Origin: DATAEY01 sp038199035
GTDB taxonomy: Bacteria; Actinomycetota; Thermoleophilia; Solirubrobacterales; Solirubrobacteraceae
Assembly (NCBI GenBank): GCA_038199035.1
Contig: JBBPZM010000033.1
Span: 1-26,975, forward strand
Reading direction: 5' to 3'
Length of the DNA: 26,975 nucleotides
The notes beneath the pieces are model-generated. The model had not been told where the DNA came from and did not search any database. It saw only the letters and a list, made by a program, of their open reading frames with translations. Numbering within the stretch: position 1 is the stretch's first letter; each line of letters opens with the position of its first letter. Both the position numbers and the translations under genes were made by a program. Positions 7,141 to 14,620 of this stretch are shown here, in pieces.

Positions 7141-8235
7141 GTGAGCCCCGACCAGCAGATCTCCTTCGCCCGCGGCGCGCCCTCGCTGGACATCGTCGAC
7201 GCCGAGGGCCTGCGCGAGTCGGCGCAGCGGGCGCTGACCGAGGATCCCGCCGGGGCGCTGTCCTACGGCACGTCGATCGGCTACCCGCCGCTGCGCGAGT
7301 GGATCGCGCAGCGCCACGACGTGGCGCCCGACCGCGTGATGGTGACCAACGGCTCGATGCAGGCCGCAGCGTTCCTGTTCGACACGCTGGTCGAGCCAGG
7401 GACCGCCGTGGTCGTCGAGCGCCCGACCTATGACCGCACGCTGCTCTCGCTCGGCGAGCGGGGGGCGGAGATCCACGCCGTGGCGGTCGACGACGACGGC
7501 GTGCGCGTCGACGACGTCGAGTCGCTCCTCGCGGACGACACGAGCATCCGCCTGGCCCACATCATCCCCACCTTCCAGAACCCGGCGGGGTGCACGCTCT
7601 CGGGCCCCAAGCGCGAGCGCCTGGTCTCGCTGGCCGAGCGCCACCGTTTCCTGATCTTCGAGGACGACCCCTACGTCGAGCTGCGCTTCGAGGGCGAGGC
7701 CCTCCCATCGATGCTCTCCTCGGGCTCCGAGCAGGTCGTCTACGCCTCCTCGTTCTCCAAGACGATCTGTCCCGGCATTCGCGTCGGCTACCTCGTCGGG
7801 CCGGAGAAGCTCATGGCCGAGGTCCGCCGCCGCGCCACCAACACCTACATCTCGCCGAGCATGGTGGCCGAGGCGATCGTCAACGACTTCTGCCGCAGCG
7901 GGGCGATCGAGCAGTCGATCAGCACGGTGCGCGAGGCCCTGCGCGAGCGGGCGGGGACGCTGGCGGCCGCCCTCGAGCGCGAGCTGCCCGAGGCGCGCTT
8001 CACGCCGGCCCAGGGCGGCTACTTCCTGTGGGTCGAGCTGCCCGAGGGAACCGACGTGGCCGCGCTCGCCAACGCCGCCTCCGAGCGAGGCGTCTCCTTC
8101 GTCAAGGGCAGCGACTTCGTGCAGGAGGGCGGCGAGAGCTCGCTGCGCCTGGCCTACTCGGGGGTTACGCCCGAGCAGATCGACGAGGGCATCGGCCGCC
8201 TGGCCGAGGCCGCCCGCGCCGTCGGCGTCGCGTAG
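7141..8235 (+). CDS. PLP-dependent class I/II aminotransferase (LysN/MocR-core type)
   Basis: A 364-residue fold-type I transaminase. Visible motifs are SYGTSIGYPPLREWIA (about residues 41-56), TNGSMQA for the phosphate-binding turn, HIIPTFQNPAGCTLS (about residues 140-154), FEDDPYVELRFEG with the PLP-contacting Asp/Tyr, and the Schiff-base Lys in SSFSKTICPGIRVGYL (Lys about 207). The sequence belongs with 2-aminoadipate / aromatic / branched-chain aminotransferases and the catalytic half of MocR regulators. It lacks the GntR DNA-binding domain, so it is an enzyme and not a regulator. The substrate cannot be fixed from sequence and no biosynthetic genes adjoin it. It starts with GTG behind a TAAGCT hexamer and ends 38 nt from a convergent gene. 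Confidence 0.9.
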   Translation: MSPDQQISFARGAPSLDIVDAEGLRESAQRALTEDPAGALSYGTSIGYPPLREWIAQRHDVAPDRVMVTNGSMQAAAFLFDTLVEPGTAVVVERPTYDRTLLSLGERGAEIHAVAVDDDGVRVDDVESLLADDTSIRLAHIIPTFQNPAGCTLSGPKRERLVSLAERHRFLIFEDDPYVELRFEGEALPSMLSSGSEQVVYASSFSKTICPGIRVGYLVGPEKLMAEVRRRATNTYISPSMVAEAIVNDFCRSGAIEQSISTVREALRERAGTLAAALERELPEARFTPAQGGYFLWVELPEGTDVAALANAASERGVSFVKGSDFVQEGGESSLRLAYSGVTPEQIDEGIGRLAEAARAVGVA

Positions 8236-8273
8236 CTGGGCGACAGCAGGGCGGCACGGCTGCCGGCGCGCCT

Positions 8274-9557
8274 TCAGCCTGCGGCGGTCCTGATCAGATC
8301 GGGGGTGATCTCGCTGGTCGTGGCGGCGCCCGCGAGGCCCATCGTGATGTCGAGCTCGGCCATCAGGTTGGTCATGACCTCGACGACCCCCTGCTCACCG
8401 GCGATCGAGAGCCCGTAGGCCCATGGCCGCCCGATGCCGACCGCGGTCGCCCCGAGCGCCAGCGCCTTGAACGCGTCTGCGCCGCACCGGATGCCGCTGT
8501 CGAACACCACCGGGACCCGACCGTCGACCGCCTCGACAATGGCCGGCAGGGCGTCGAGCGAGCCGATGGCGCCGTCGACCTGCCGCCCGCCGTGGTTGGA
8601 CACGAAGACGCCGTCCATGCCGTAGTCGAGCGCCTTCTTGGCATCCTCGACATGCTGGATCCCCTTGAGCAGGATCGGCAACGACGTGTGCTCACGCAGG
8701 AACTCCAGGTTCTCCCAGGTCAGCGAGGACCGCGAGAACACGTCGAGGAAGATCTCCACCGCGGCCCGGGGCAGTGGCGAGCGCAGCTTGCGCAGGAAGC
8801 TGCCACCCGGATAACGGCTGGTGATCGAGGCCAGTGACCTGAGCGCAGTCAGAGTCGGCCTGGGCCTGTCGCCCGTGCTCGGCTGCTCGGCCCGCCGCCT
8901 GACCAGCTCCAGGAAGACCGGGTCGCTGGTGTACTGCGCGATGCCCTGTCCGCGCGCAAAGGGCAGGAAGCCGAGGTCGAGGTCCTGGGTGCGCCAGCCG
9001 AGGATGTGCGTGTCCAGGGTGACGACGATCGCGCTCGCCCCACACGCCTCGGCGCGCGACACCATGCTCGCGACCAGCTCGTCGTTGTCGCCCCAGTAGA
9101 GCTGGAACCAGCGCTCCGCGTCACCCATCTCGGCGGCGATCTGCTCCATCGGGCGCGAGCCCTGGGTCGACATGATCATCGGCGCCTCGAGGGCGCGGGC
9201 GGCACGCGCCACCGCGAGGTCGGCGTCGTCGCTGATCATCTCGAGCACGCCGATGGGTGACAGCAGGAACGGCGTCCGCTTCCGGCGACCGAACAGCTCG
9301 ACGCCGAGGTCGCGCCGCTCGACGTCGCGCAGCATCCGGGGCACGATCTCCCACCTGGCGAAGGCCGCCCGGTTCGCCGATGCGGTCGTCTCCATCCCGG
9401 CCGAGCCGGCGATGTAGCCCCATGCCGTGGCGCTCATCGCCTCCTGCGCGTCGCGCTCGAGGCGCCCCGGGTTCACCGGAACCTTGACGGAGAGCCCCAG
9501 GGCGCCGTTGCGATAGATACGGGACTGGGCGGCCCGTCCCAGGGACTCGGCCGTCAT
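8274..9557 (-). CDS. FMN-dependent lactate 2-monooxygenase-like alpha-hydroxy-acid oxidase
   Basis: A 427-residue TIM-barrel flavoprotein. Family marks are WGYIAGSAGMETT near the N-terminus, LLSPIGVLEM, STQGSRPMEQIA, FQLYWGDND, VVTLDTHILGWR, ILLKGIQHVEDA and the active-site VSNHGGRQVDGAIGS (His about 322), with GIRCGADAFKALALGATAVGIGRPW for FMN phosphate. It is about 60 residues longer than glycolate oxidases because of an extra loop around residues 205-275, as in mycobacterial lactate 2-monooxygenase, which turns L-lactate and O2 into acetate, CO2 and water. Lactate is therefore the likely substrate, though related 2-hydroxy acids are possible. The ATG at 9557 is 7 nt after the stop of the DtxR-type regulator, so the two are probably one transcript. 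No SD is evident. Confidence 0.88.
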   Translation of the reverse strand: MTAESLGRAAQSRIYRNGALGLSVKVPVNPGRLERDAQEAMSATAWGYIAGSAGMETTASANRAAFARWEIVPRMLRDVERRDLGVELFGRRKRTPFLLSPIGVLEMISDDADLAVARAARALEAPMIMSTQGSRPMEQIAAEMGDAERWFQLYWGDNDELVASMVSRAEACGASAIVVTLDTHILGWRTQDLDLGFLPFARGQGIAQYTSDPVFLELVRRRAEQPSTGDRPRPTLTALRSLASITSRYPGGSFLRKLRSPLPRAAVEIFLDVFSRSSLTWENLEFLREHTSLPILLKGIQHVEDAKKALDYGMDGVFVSNHGGRQVDGAIGSLDALPAIVEAVDGRVPVVFDSGIRCGADAFKALALGATAVGIGRPWAYGLSIAGEQGVVEVMTNLMAELDITMGLAGAATTSEITPDLIRTAAG

Positions 9558-9564
9558 GTGGGCG

Positions 9565-10278
9565 CTAGCGGCCGTAGCGGTCGCGGCCCAGGACCAGCTG
9601 CTCGGGCAGCGCGGTGCGCGGCGCGGGCGAGGGGTCGGCGAGGACCGACACGGTCTCGGCCACGCTGCGCGTGACCTCGCAGCGCCGGCCGGGGCTGTCG
9701 ACCGCGACCGCCTCGTCGTCGGAGGCCGCGACCGTCCCCTCGAGGCCGGGCTCGATGCCGGCGTCCATGAGGTAGTGGAGAAGGTCCTCGGCCTCGTTCT
9801 CGAAGCGCAGGACGGTCACCTTGGCGCCCTCCTGCGCGTCGGCCAGCGGCACGCCCGCGATGCGCTGGCCGGGCACGATGGGGTGGCCGTGCGGGCAGGT
9901 CTTGGCCTGGCCGACGGCCGAGCGCACATAGGCCTCGAAGCGCGGCGACATGGCGTGCTCGAGGTGCTCGGCCTCCTCGTGCACGTCGTCCCACGGGACG
10001 CCGACCACGTCGGTGAGGAAGCGCTCGATCAGGCGATGGCGCGAGACGATCTCCTCGGCGTGGCGCTGGCCCTGGGACGTGAAGCCGATGGCCCGGTCGG
10101 CGTCGCGCTTGACGTAGCCGTCGCGCTCGAGGCGGCCGATCATCTCGTGCACCGTGGGGCCCGAGAGCTGCATGGCCCGCGCGAGATTGGCGCCGGTCAT
10201 CGGCAGGCCGGCTTCGTGGAGCCAGAACAGCGACTGGAGGTACTCCTCCTCGGCCTCGGTCGCCTGGTCTTCGGCCAT
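9565..10278 (-). CDS. DtxR/MntR-family metal-dependent transcriptional regulator
   Basis: A protein of 237 residues from the ATG at 10278. The N-terminal winged helix reads YLQSLFWLHEAGLPMTGANLARAMQLSGPTVHEMIGRLERDGYV. The dimerisation and metal-binding part follows with HRLIERFLTDVVGVPWDDVHEEAEHLEHAMSP, whose Glu and His residues are the usual ligands. TCPHGHPIVPG and a C-terminal SH3-like FeoA domain (KVTVLRFENEAEDLLHYL onward) are also present. Members sense Fe(II) or Mn(II) and repress uptake and storage genes. I cannot choose between the IdeR and MntR types. A GTG at 10302 in frame would add 8 residues; the ATG is preferred because TACCCT lies 6 nt upstream of it and the GTG would leave only 17 nt to the divergent gene. 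It probably leads an operon with the lactate monooxygenase. Confidence 0.9.
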   Translation of the reverse strand: MAEDQATEAEEEYLQSLFWLHEAGLPMTGANLARAMQLSGPTVHEMIGRLERDGYVKRDADRAIGFTSQGQRHAEEIVSRHRLIERFLTDVVGVPWDDVHEEAEHLEHAMSPRFEAYVRSAVGQAKTCPHGHPIVPGQRIAGVPLADAQEGAKVTVLRFENEAEDLLHYLMDAGIEPGLEGTVAASDDEAVAVDSPGRRCEVTRSVAETVSVLADPSPAPRTALPEQLVLGRDRYGR

Positions 10279-10284
10279 GGCGAC

Positions 10285-10290
10285 AGGGTA
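10285..10290 (-). promoter_or_regulatory. Putative -10 element (TACCCT) of the DtxR-family gene
   Basis: TACCCT on the minus strand ends 6 nt before the ATG at 10278, the spacing expected for a leaderless mRNA. It faces the promoter of the Rrf2 gene within a 41-bp divergent region, so the two promoters must overlap in their upstream parts. Confidence 0.55.
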
Positions 10291-10307
10291 GTCCAGGGGC
10301 ACCGCAA

Positions 10308-10313
10308 TAGGCT
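10308..10313 (+). promoter_or_regulatory. Putative -10 element (TAGGCT) of the Rrf2-family gene
   Basis: TAGGCT ends 6 nt before the ATG at 10320 with no SD between. This mirrors the arrangement of the divergent DtxR-family gene 41 bp away. Confidence 0.55.
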
Positions 10314-10319
10314 GCCGGC

Positions 10320-10775
10320 ATGCGCGTCTCGGCCAAGGCGGACTACGCGGTGCGGGCGGCGGTCGAGCTCGCCGCGGCCGGCGGCGACGTGGTCAAGGGC
10401 GACCGCATCGCCCAGGCCCAGGGGATCCCGCTCAACTTCCTGGAGAACATCCTCGTCGACCTCAAGCAGGCCGGGCTGATCGGCAGCCGGCGCGGGCCCG
10501 ACGGCGGCTACTGGCTCGACCGCCCGGCGGGGGAGGTGACGGTGGCCGACGTCATGCGCGCGGCCGAGGGGCCGCTGGCCAGCGTGCGCGGCGAGCGCCC
10601 CGAGGCGCTGACCTACGACGGCTCCGCGCGTCCCGTGCAGGACGTCTGGATCGCCCTGCGGGCCAACGTGCGCGCGATCCTAGAGGGCGTCAGCCTGGCC
10701 GACGTGGTCGAGGGACGGCTCCCCCGCGAGGTCACGGCGATCGCCCGCGACCCCGATGCCCGTCTGCGCCGCTGA
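10320..10775 (+). CDS. Rrf2-family regulator, CymR-like
   Basis: A 151-residue DNA-binding protein. It starts MRVSAKADYAVRAAVELAA, the Rrf2 N-terminal helix. The winged helix follows with RIAQAQGIPLNFLENILVDLKQAGLIGSRRGPDGGYWL, then VTVADVMRAAEGPLA. It has no cysteines, so it cannot carry the Fe-S cluster of IscR or NsrR. Its C-terminal half (EGPLASV, VQDVWIALRANVRAILEGVSLADV) resembles B. subtilis CymR, the cluster-free repressor of cysteine and sulfur genes that works with cysteine synthase. Its 3' end converges on the sulfate transporter operon with 157 bp between them, which suggests it controls sulfur uptake. That role is inferred from context. The 10776-10932 gap holds no gene I can support, only short weak inverted repeats. 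Confidence 0.85.
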   Translation: MRVSAKADYAVRAAVELAAAGGDVVKGDRIAQAQGIPLNFLENILVDLKQAGLIGSRRGPDGGYWLDRPAGEVTVADVMRAAEGPLASVRGERPEALTYDGSARPVQDVWIALRANVRAILEGVSLADVVEGRLPREVTAIARDPDARLRR

Positions 10776-10932
10776 GGCGGCGCGCGCATCGACCGTCTCG
10801 GGTCGGGCGCGCAGGGCGCCCCACCGGGTCCTGCCGCCACGCTCATCGATATTCCTCACTGAATCGGTGGACAGTTGTCGACCGGCGGGCTCGGCTCGGC
10901 CGGCGCCACGGTCTCCCCCACCGCCGCCGTCA

Positions 10933-11901
10933 CTACGCGGCCGTGGTCGTGACCATCGCCCCTGCCCGATCGGGTCGCATCCACACGATCTGCCCCTCGG
11001 CCAGCTCGAGCTCGGTGGCCCGCGCCCGCGTGACCTGGACCGCCACCCGGCGCCCGTCCACCGTTTCGAGCTCCACGCGGACCTCGAAGCCGAGGTGGAT
11101 CACCCGCTTGACCATCGCCTCCTCGGTGGCCCAGTCGGGGGTCGCAAGCAGCTCGATGTCGTGCGGGCGAACGAGCGCGTCGCCCAGCTCGGCGACCGGC
11201 CCCACGAAGCGCATGACGAACTCGCTGGCCGGGCTCTCGTAGAGGTCCCGCGGCGGGCCGGCCTGCTCGGCCCGCGCATGGTTCATGACCACGATCTGCT
11301 CGGCCACCTCCATGGCCTCCTCCTGGTCGTGGGTGACGAACACCGTGGTCACGTGGACGCGCTCGTGCAGGTCGCGCAGCCACCCGCGCAGCTCCTTGCG
11401 CACGTTGGCGTCGAGCGCCCCGAAGGGCTCGTCGAGCAGCAGCACGCTGGGCTCCACCGCCAGGGCGCGGGCCAGGGCCATGCGCTGGCGCTGCCCGCCG
11501 GAGAGCTGGGACGGATAGCGGTGGGCGAATCCGTCGAGGTGCACGAGCTCGAGCAGCTGGTCAACGCGCTCCTTGATCTCGGCGCGCGGGCGCTTGCGGA
11601 TGCTCAGGCCGAAGGCCACGTTGTCGCGCACGGTCATGTGCTTGAACGCCGCGTAGTGCTGGAAGACGAAGCCCACGCCGCGGCGCTGGGCCGGCAGGTC
11701 GGTGGCCTCGCGCCCCTGGATGCACACCGTCCCGGCGTCGGGCGACTCCAGCCCGGCGATGACGCGCAGCAGCGTCGACTTCCCACTCCCGCTCGGCCCC
11801 AGCAGGGCGGTCAGCGAGCCGTCCCGAACGCGCAGGGACACGTCGTCCAGGGCGACGAAGTCCCCGAACCGCTTGGACACTCCGGTGACCTCGATACCCA
11901 T
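10933..11901 (-). CDS. cysA: Sulfate/thiosulfate ABC transporter ATP-binding subunit
   Basis: Energises sulfate import through CysT and CysW at the membrane. The protein has 322 residues. Walker A is GPSGSGKST (residues 35-43), the Q-loop lies in FVFQHYAAFKHMTVRDNVAFGL (a CysA-typical stretch), the signature is LSGGQRQRMALARAL, Walker B is VLLLDEPFGALD and the switch His is in VFVTHDQEEAMEVA. The C-terminal part (RPHDIELL, FEVRVELE, TELELAEGQIVWM) is the regulatory domain. The ATG at 11901 shares one base with the cysW stop (TGATG) and is preceded by AAGGAAG, a strong SD. An upstream extension of the same frame to 12579 only overlaps cysW and is not real. It is the last gene of the four-gene operon. 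Confidence 0.95.
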   Translation of the reverse strand: MGIEVTGVSKRFGDFVALDDVSLRVRDGSLTALLGPSGSGKSTLLRVIAGLESPDAGTVCIQGREATDLPAQRRGVGFVFQHYAAFKHMTVRDNVAFGLSIRKRPRAEIKERVDQLLELVHLDGFAHRYPSQLSGGQRQRMALARALAVEPSVLLLDEPFGALDANVRKELRGWLRDLHERVHVTTVFVTHDQEEAMEVAEQIVVMNHARAEQAGPPRDLYESPASEFVMRFVGPVAELGDALVRPHDIELLATPDWATEEAMVKRVIHLGFEVRVELETVDGRRVAVQVTRARATELELAEGQIVWMRPDRAGAMVTTTAA

Positions 11902-12704
11902 CAGCGCACTTCCTTTCGCTTGAGCAGGTTCATGCTGAGCACGGTGAGCAGGGCCAGCGCGGCCAGCACCACGGAGGCGGCATAGGCGCCGGCCAGGTCG
12001 AAGTTCTGGAAGGCCTGCTCGACGTAGACCGGCAGCGTCTCGGTCTGCCCGGCGAGCTTGCCCGAGACGACGCTGACCGCGCCGAACTCCCCCAGCGCGC
12101 GGGCGGTGGTCAGGACCACGCCGTAGGCCACGCCCCAGCGGATCGCCGGGAGGGTGACGCGCCAGAAGGTCTGCCAGCCCGACGCGCCGAGCGTGGCCGC
12201 CGCCTCCTCCTGCTCGGCTCCCACCTCGCGCAGCACGGGCACGACCTCGCGGACCACGAAGGGCAGCGAGACGAAGATCGTGGCCAGGACCATGCCCGCC
12301 GGCGCAAAGATGACCTGGATCCCGTGGTCCGCCAGCCAGGTCCCGAACCAGCCGGTGCGCCCGTAGACCAGGACCAGGGCCAGGCCGACGACCACCGGCG
12401 ACACCGCGAAGGGCAGGTCGATCAGCGCGTTGAGGATGGCCTTGCCCGGGAAGCGCCGGCGCACCAGCACCAGCGCGCCGGCCACTCCGAAGGCGGTGTT
12501 GGCCGGGACGGCGATCGCCACCATGACCACGGTCAGCCAAAAGGCGTGGACGGCGTCGGGCGTGGTCACCGCGGCCCACGCCGGCGCGATCCCGTGAGCG
12601 AAGGTGCGGTAGAAGACCATGGCCACCGGCACGGCGAGCAGGAGGCCGAGGTAGGCCAGGGCGACGGTGCGCAGGCCGAGCCGTGCGCGCCGGCTAGTCC
12701 TCAT
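11901..12704 (-). CDS. cysW: Sulfate ABC transporter permease CysW
   Basis: A 267-residue inner-membrane permease with about six hydrophobic segments, the first at about residues 13-32 (VALAYLGLLLAVPVAMVFYRTF). The ATPase-contacting EAA loop is EEAAATLGASGWQTFWRVTLPAIRWG. RALGEFGAVSVVSG is the CysW/CysT hallmark after it. The ATG at 12704 is preceded by GAGGG (good SD) and overlaps the end of cysT by 11 nt. With CysT it forms the channel for sulfate or thiosulfate. Confidence 0.94.
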   Translation of the reverse strand: MRTSRRARLGLRTVALAYLGLLLAVPVAMVFYRTFAHGIAPAWAAVTTPDAVHAFWLTVVMVAIAVPANTAFGVAGALVLVRRRFPGKAILNALIDLPFAVSPVVVGLALVLVYGRTGWFGTWLADHGIQVIFAPAGMVLATIFVSLPFVVREVVPVLREVGAEQEEAAATLGASGWQTFWRVTLPAIRWGVAYGVVLTTARALGEFGAVSVVSGKLAGQTETLPVYVEQAFQNFDLAGAYAASVVLAALALLTVLSMNLLKRKEVR

Positions 12705-13554
12705 GACGCGCCCTCAAGCGGCCCGCGGCGGCCACGGCCAGCAGGAGCACGAACGACACCACCAGCAGGACCACCGACACGGCGGCGGCGCCGGTGACGT
12801 TGTCGGACTCGATCTGGCTGAAGATGAACACCGAGGCAACCTCGGTCTTGAACGGCAGGTTGCCCGAGATCAGGACGATCGCCCCGAACTCCCCCATGCA
12901 GCGGGCGAAGGCCAGCCCGACGCCCGACAGCATGGCGGGCGTGAGGTTGGGCAGGACGATGCGGCGGAAGACCGTGAACCCGCCCGCCCCCAGCGACGTG
13001 GCCGCCTGCTCCATCTCGCGGTCGAGCTCGATCAGCACGGGCTGGACCGCCCGCACCACGAAGGGCAGAGTCACGAACAGCAGCGCCAGCACGATGCCCA
13101 GCCGCGTAAAGGCAAAGGCGCTCAGCCCGAACGGCCCCTTGGGCCCGTAGAGCGCGAGCAGGGTCAGGCCGGCGACGATCGTGGGCAGGGCGAAGGGAAG
13201 GTCGATCAGGCCGTTGACCAGGCCCTTGCCCGGGAACTCGTCGCGGACCAGGACCCAGGCGATGACCGTTCCCAGGACGACGTTCATGGCCACGGTGGCT
13301 AGCGAGACGCCGACCGTCAGCTCAAGTGCGCTCACCGCCTCGCGGGTGGTCACCGAGGCCCAGAAGGCCGCGGCGCCGTCGCCACCCGAGCGGATCACCA
13401 CCGCGGCCAGCGGCAGCAGCACGAACACGCTGAGGTAGACGGCGACCGCGCCGCGCCCCAGCGTCGCCCGCGCGCCGCGGCGGGCGGCGAGCCGGCGCAG
13501 CGGAGCGGGAGCTGGAGCGACGACCGCCGCTGGGCTACTTGGCGGTGGAGACAC
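12694..13554 (-). CDS. cysT: Sulfate ABC transporter permease CysT (CysU)
   Basis: A 286-residue permease partner of CysW. A Pro/Ala/Arg-rich cytoplasmic N-terminus of about 35 residues precedes the first membrane helix (GAVAVYLSVFVLLPLAAVVI). The EAA loop is MEQAATSLGAGGFTVFRRIVLPNL and the hallmark ARCMGEFGAIVLISGNLPFKTEVASVFIF follows. The GTG start at 13554 lies 20 nt inside the 3' end of the binding-protein gene. It is preceded by AGGA at SD distance, and no other ATG/GTG start precedes the first membrane helix. The overlap implies coupled translation. Confidence 0.93.
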   Translation of the reverse strand: MSPPPSSPAAVVAPAPAPLRRLAARRGARATLGRGAVAVYLSVFVLLPLAAVVIRSGGDGAAAFWASVTTREAVSALELTVGVSLATVAMNVVLGTVIAWVLVRDEFPGKGLVNGLIDLPFALPTIVAGLTLLALYGPKGPFGLSAFAFTRLGIVLALLFVTLPFVVRAVQPVLIELDREMEQAATSLGAGGFTVFRRIVLPNLTPAMLSGVGLAFARCMGEFGAIVLISGNLPFKTEVASVFIFSQIESDNVTGAAAVSVVLLVVSFVLLLAVAAAGRLRARHED

Positions 13555-14536
13555 CGAGATCCTGCTCGATCTTGGCCACCGACCCCTTCTGGGGGTCGAA
13601 GAACTGGTCGGTCACCTTCGACCACCCGCCGAAGTCGGCGATGGTGAACAGCCCCTTGGGCCTGGGGAACTTCGCCTTGTCGAGGACGCCGGCGTCGACC
13701 GGCCGATAGCCCTTGGACTGGAACACTCTCTGGGCTTGCGGCGTGTGCAGGAAATCGACGAACGCCCTGGCCTTGGCCGAATTGCTCGCGTTCGTGGTCA
13801 CCGCCACCGGGTTCTCGATGAGGATCGTCCGGTCCGGGATGACGTAGTCGAGCTTCTCGCCCTTGCGCTGGGCGGTGATCGCCTCGTTCTCGTAGGAGAT
13901 GAGCACGTCGCCCTTGCCGGCGGTGAAGGTCTGGAGCGACTCGCGGGCGCTCTTGTCCTGCACCGGCACGTTCTTGAACAGCCGCTGGAGGTAGGCAAGC
14001 GCCTGGGCGGGGGTCGTGCCCTGCTTGACCTGGGAGCCATACGCGGCCATCACGTTCCAGCGCGCCCCGCCCGAGGTGAACGGGTTGGGGGTGATGACCT
14101 GTACGCCCGGCTTGACCAGGTCGCCCCAGTCGCGGATGTGCTTGGGGTTGCCCTTGCGGACGGCCAGCACCACGACCGAGTCGGTGACATTGCCCTTGTA
14201 GCGGCCGCTGTCCCAGTTGGGGGCGACAAGGCCGGGCTTGACCAGCTTGCTCACGTCGGGGGCGAGCGAGAAGGCGACCACGTCGGCCCGCAGCCCCGAC
14301 TGGACGGCCCGGCTCTGGTCGCCCGAGGCGCCGTAGGAGTGGCTGAAGGTGACGCCGCGGCCTTGGGGCGTCTTCTCGAAGGCGGGGATCAGCTGGCCGT
14401 AGGCCTCCTTGGGAGTCGAGTAGGCGACCAGGGTCAGCTTCGAGGAGCCGCTGGCGGAGGAGCCGCCGCAGGCGGCCAGCCCGGCCACGAGGGCGCCGGT
14501 CACCGCGCCGAGCAGCAGACGATGGATCAGGGACAT
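13535..14536 (-). CDS. sbp: Sulfate-binding lipoprotein of the ABC transporter
   Basis: The extracytoplasmic receptor that delivers sulfate (or thiosulfate) to CysTW. The protein has 333 residues. The lipoprotein signal MSLIHRLLLGAVTGALVAG ends in the lipobox LAAC, with Cys23 as the lipid-modified residue. The mature part reads LTLVAYSTPKEAYGQLIPAF, FSHSYGASGDQSRAV, LRADVVAFSLAPDV, NPKHIRDWGDLVKPGVQVITPNPFTSGGARW and GDVLISYENEA, all typical of the Sbp/CysP family. The ATG at 14536 is fixed by the lipobox and by GGAAGG just upstream. An in-frame extension to 14905 is rejected. It is the first gene of the cys operon. The 84 bp to the divergent ligase gene must hold the operon promoter; TATCTT about 50 nt upstream of the ATG is one candidate -10. 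Confidence 0.94.
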   Translation of the reverse strand: MSLIHRLLLGAVTGALVAGLAACGGSSASGSSKLTLVAYSTPKEAYGQLIPAFEKTPQGRGVTFSHSYGASGDQSRAVQSGLRADVVAFSLAPDVSKLVKPGLVAPNWDSGRYKGNVTDSVVVLAVRKGNPKHIRDWGDLVKPGVQVITPNPFTSGGARWNVMAAYGSQVKQGTTPAQALAYLQRLFKNVPVQDKSARESLQTFTAGKGDVLISYENEAITAQRKGEKLDYVIPDRTILIENPVAVTTNASNSAKARAFVDFLHTPQAQRVFQSKGYRPVDAGVLDKAKFPRPKGLFTIADFGGWSKVTDQFFDPQKGSVAKIEQDLGVSTAK

Positions 14537-14606
14537 TAACCTTCCTTTGTCAACTAGCTTTGTGGAGAAGACGTTTCGCCAAGATAGCACGCACCTCGCC
14601 CACCGG

Positions 14607-14612
14607 CATACT
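14607..14612 (+). promoter_or_regulatory. Putative -10 element (CATACT) of the DNA ligase gene
   Basis: CATACT ends 8 nt before the GTG at 14621. The first base departs from TANNNT but the rest and the spacing fit. No SD is present. Confidence 0.4.
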
Positions 14613-14620
14613 GCGGGGCC

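Noticed and set aside
10776..10932. A terminator between the convergent Rrf2 and cysA genes
   Set aside because: Only weak 5-bp stems are visible and no T-run, so I could not support a specific site.
11902..12579. N-terminal extension of the cysA frame
   Set aside because: It lies over cysW and has no similarity, while the ATG at 11901 has a strong SD and gives the normal CysA N-terminus.
14537..14620. A sulfur riboswitch upstream of the cys operon
   Set aside because: The space before the sbp start is only 84 bp, is shared with a divergent gene and shows no conserved riboswitch core.
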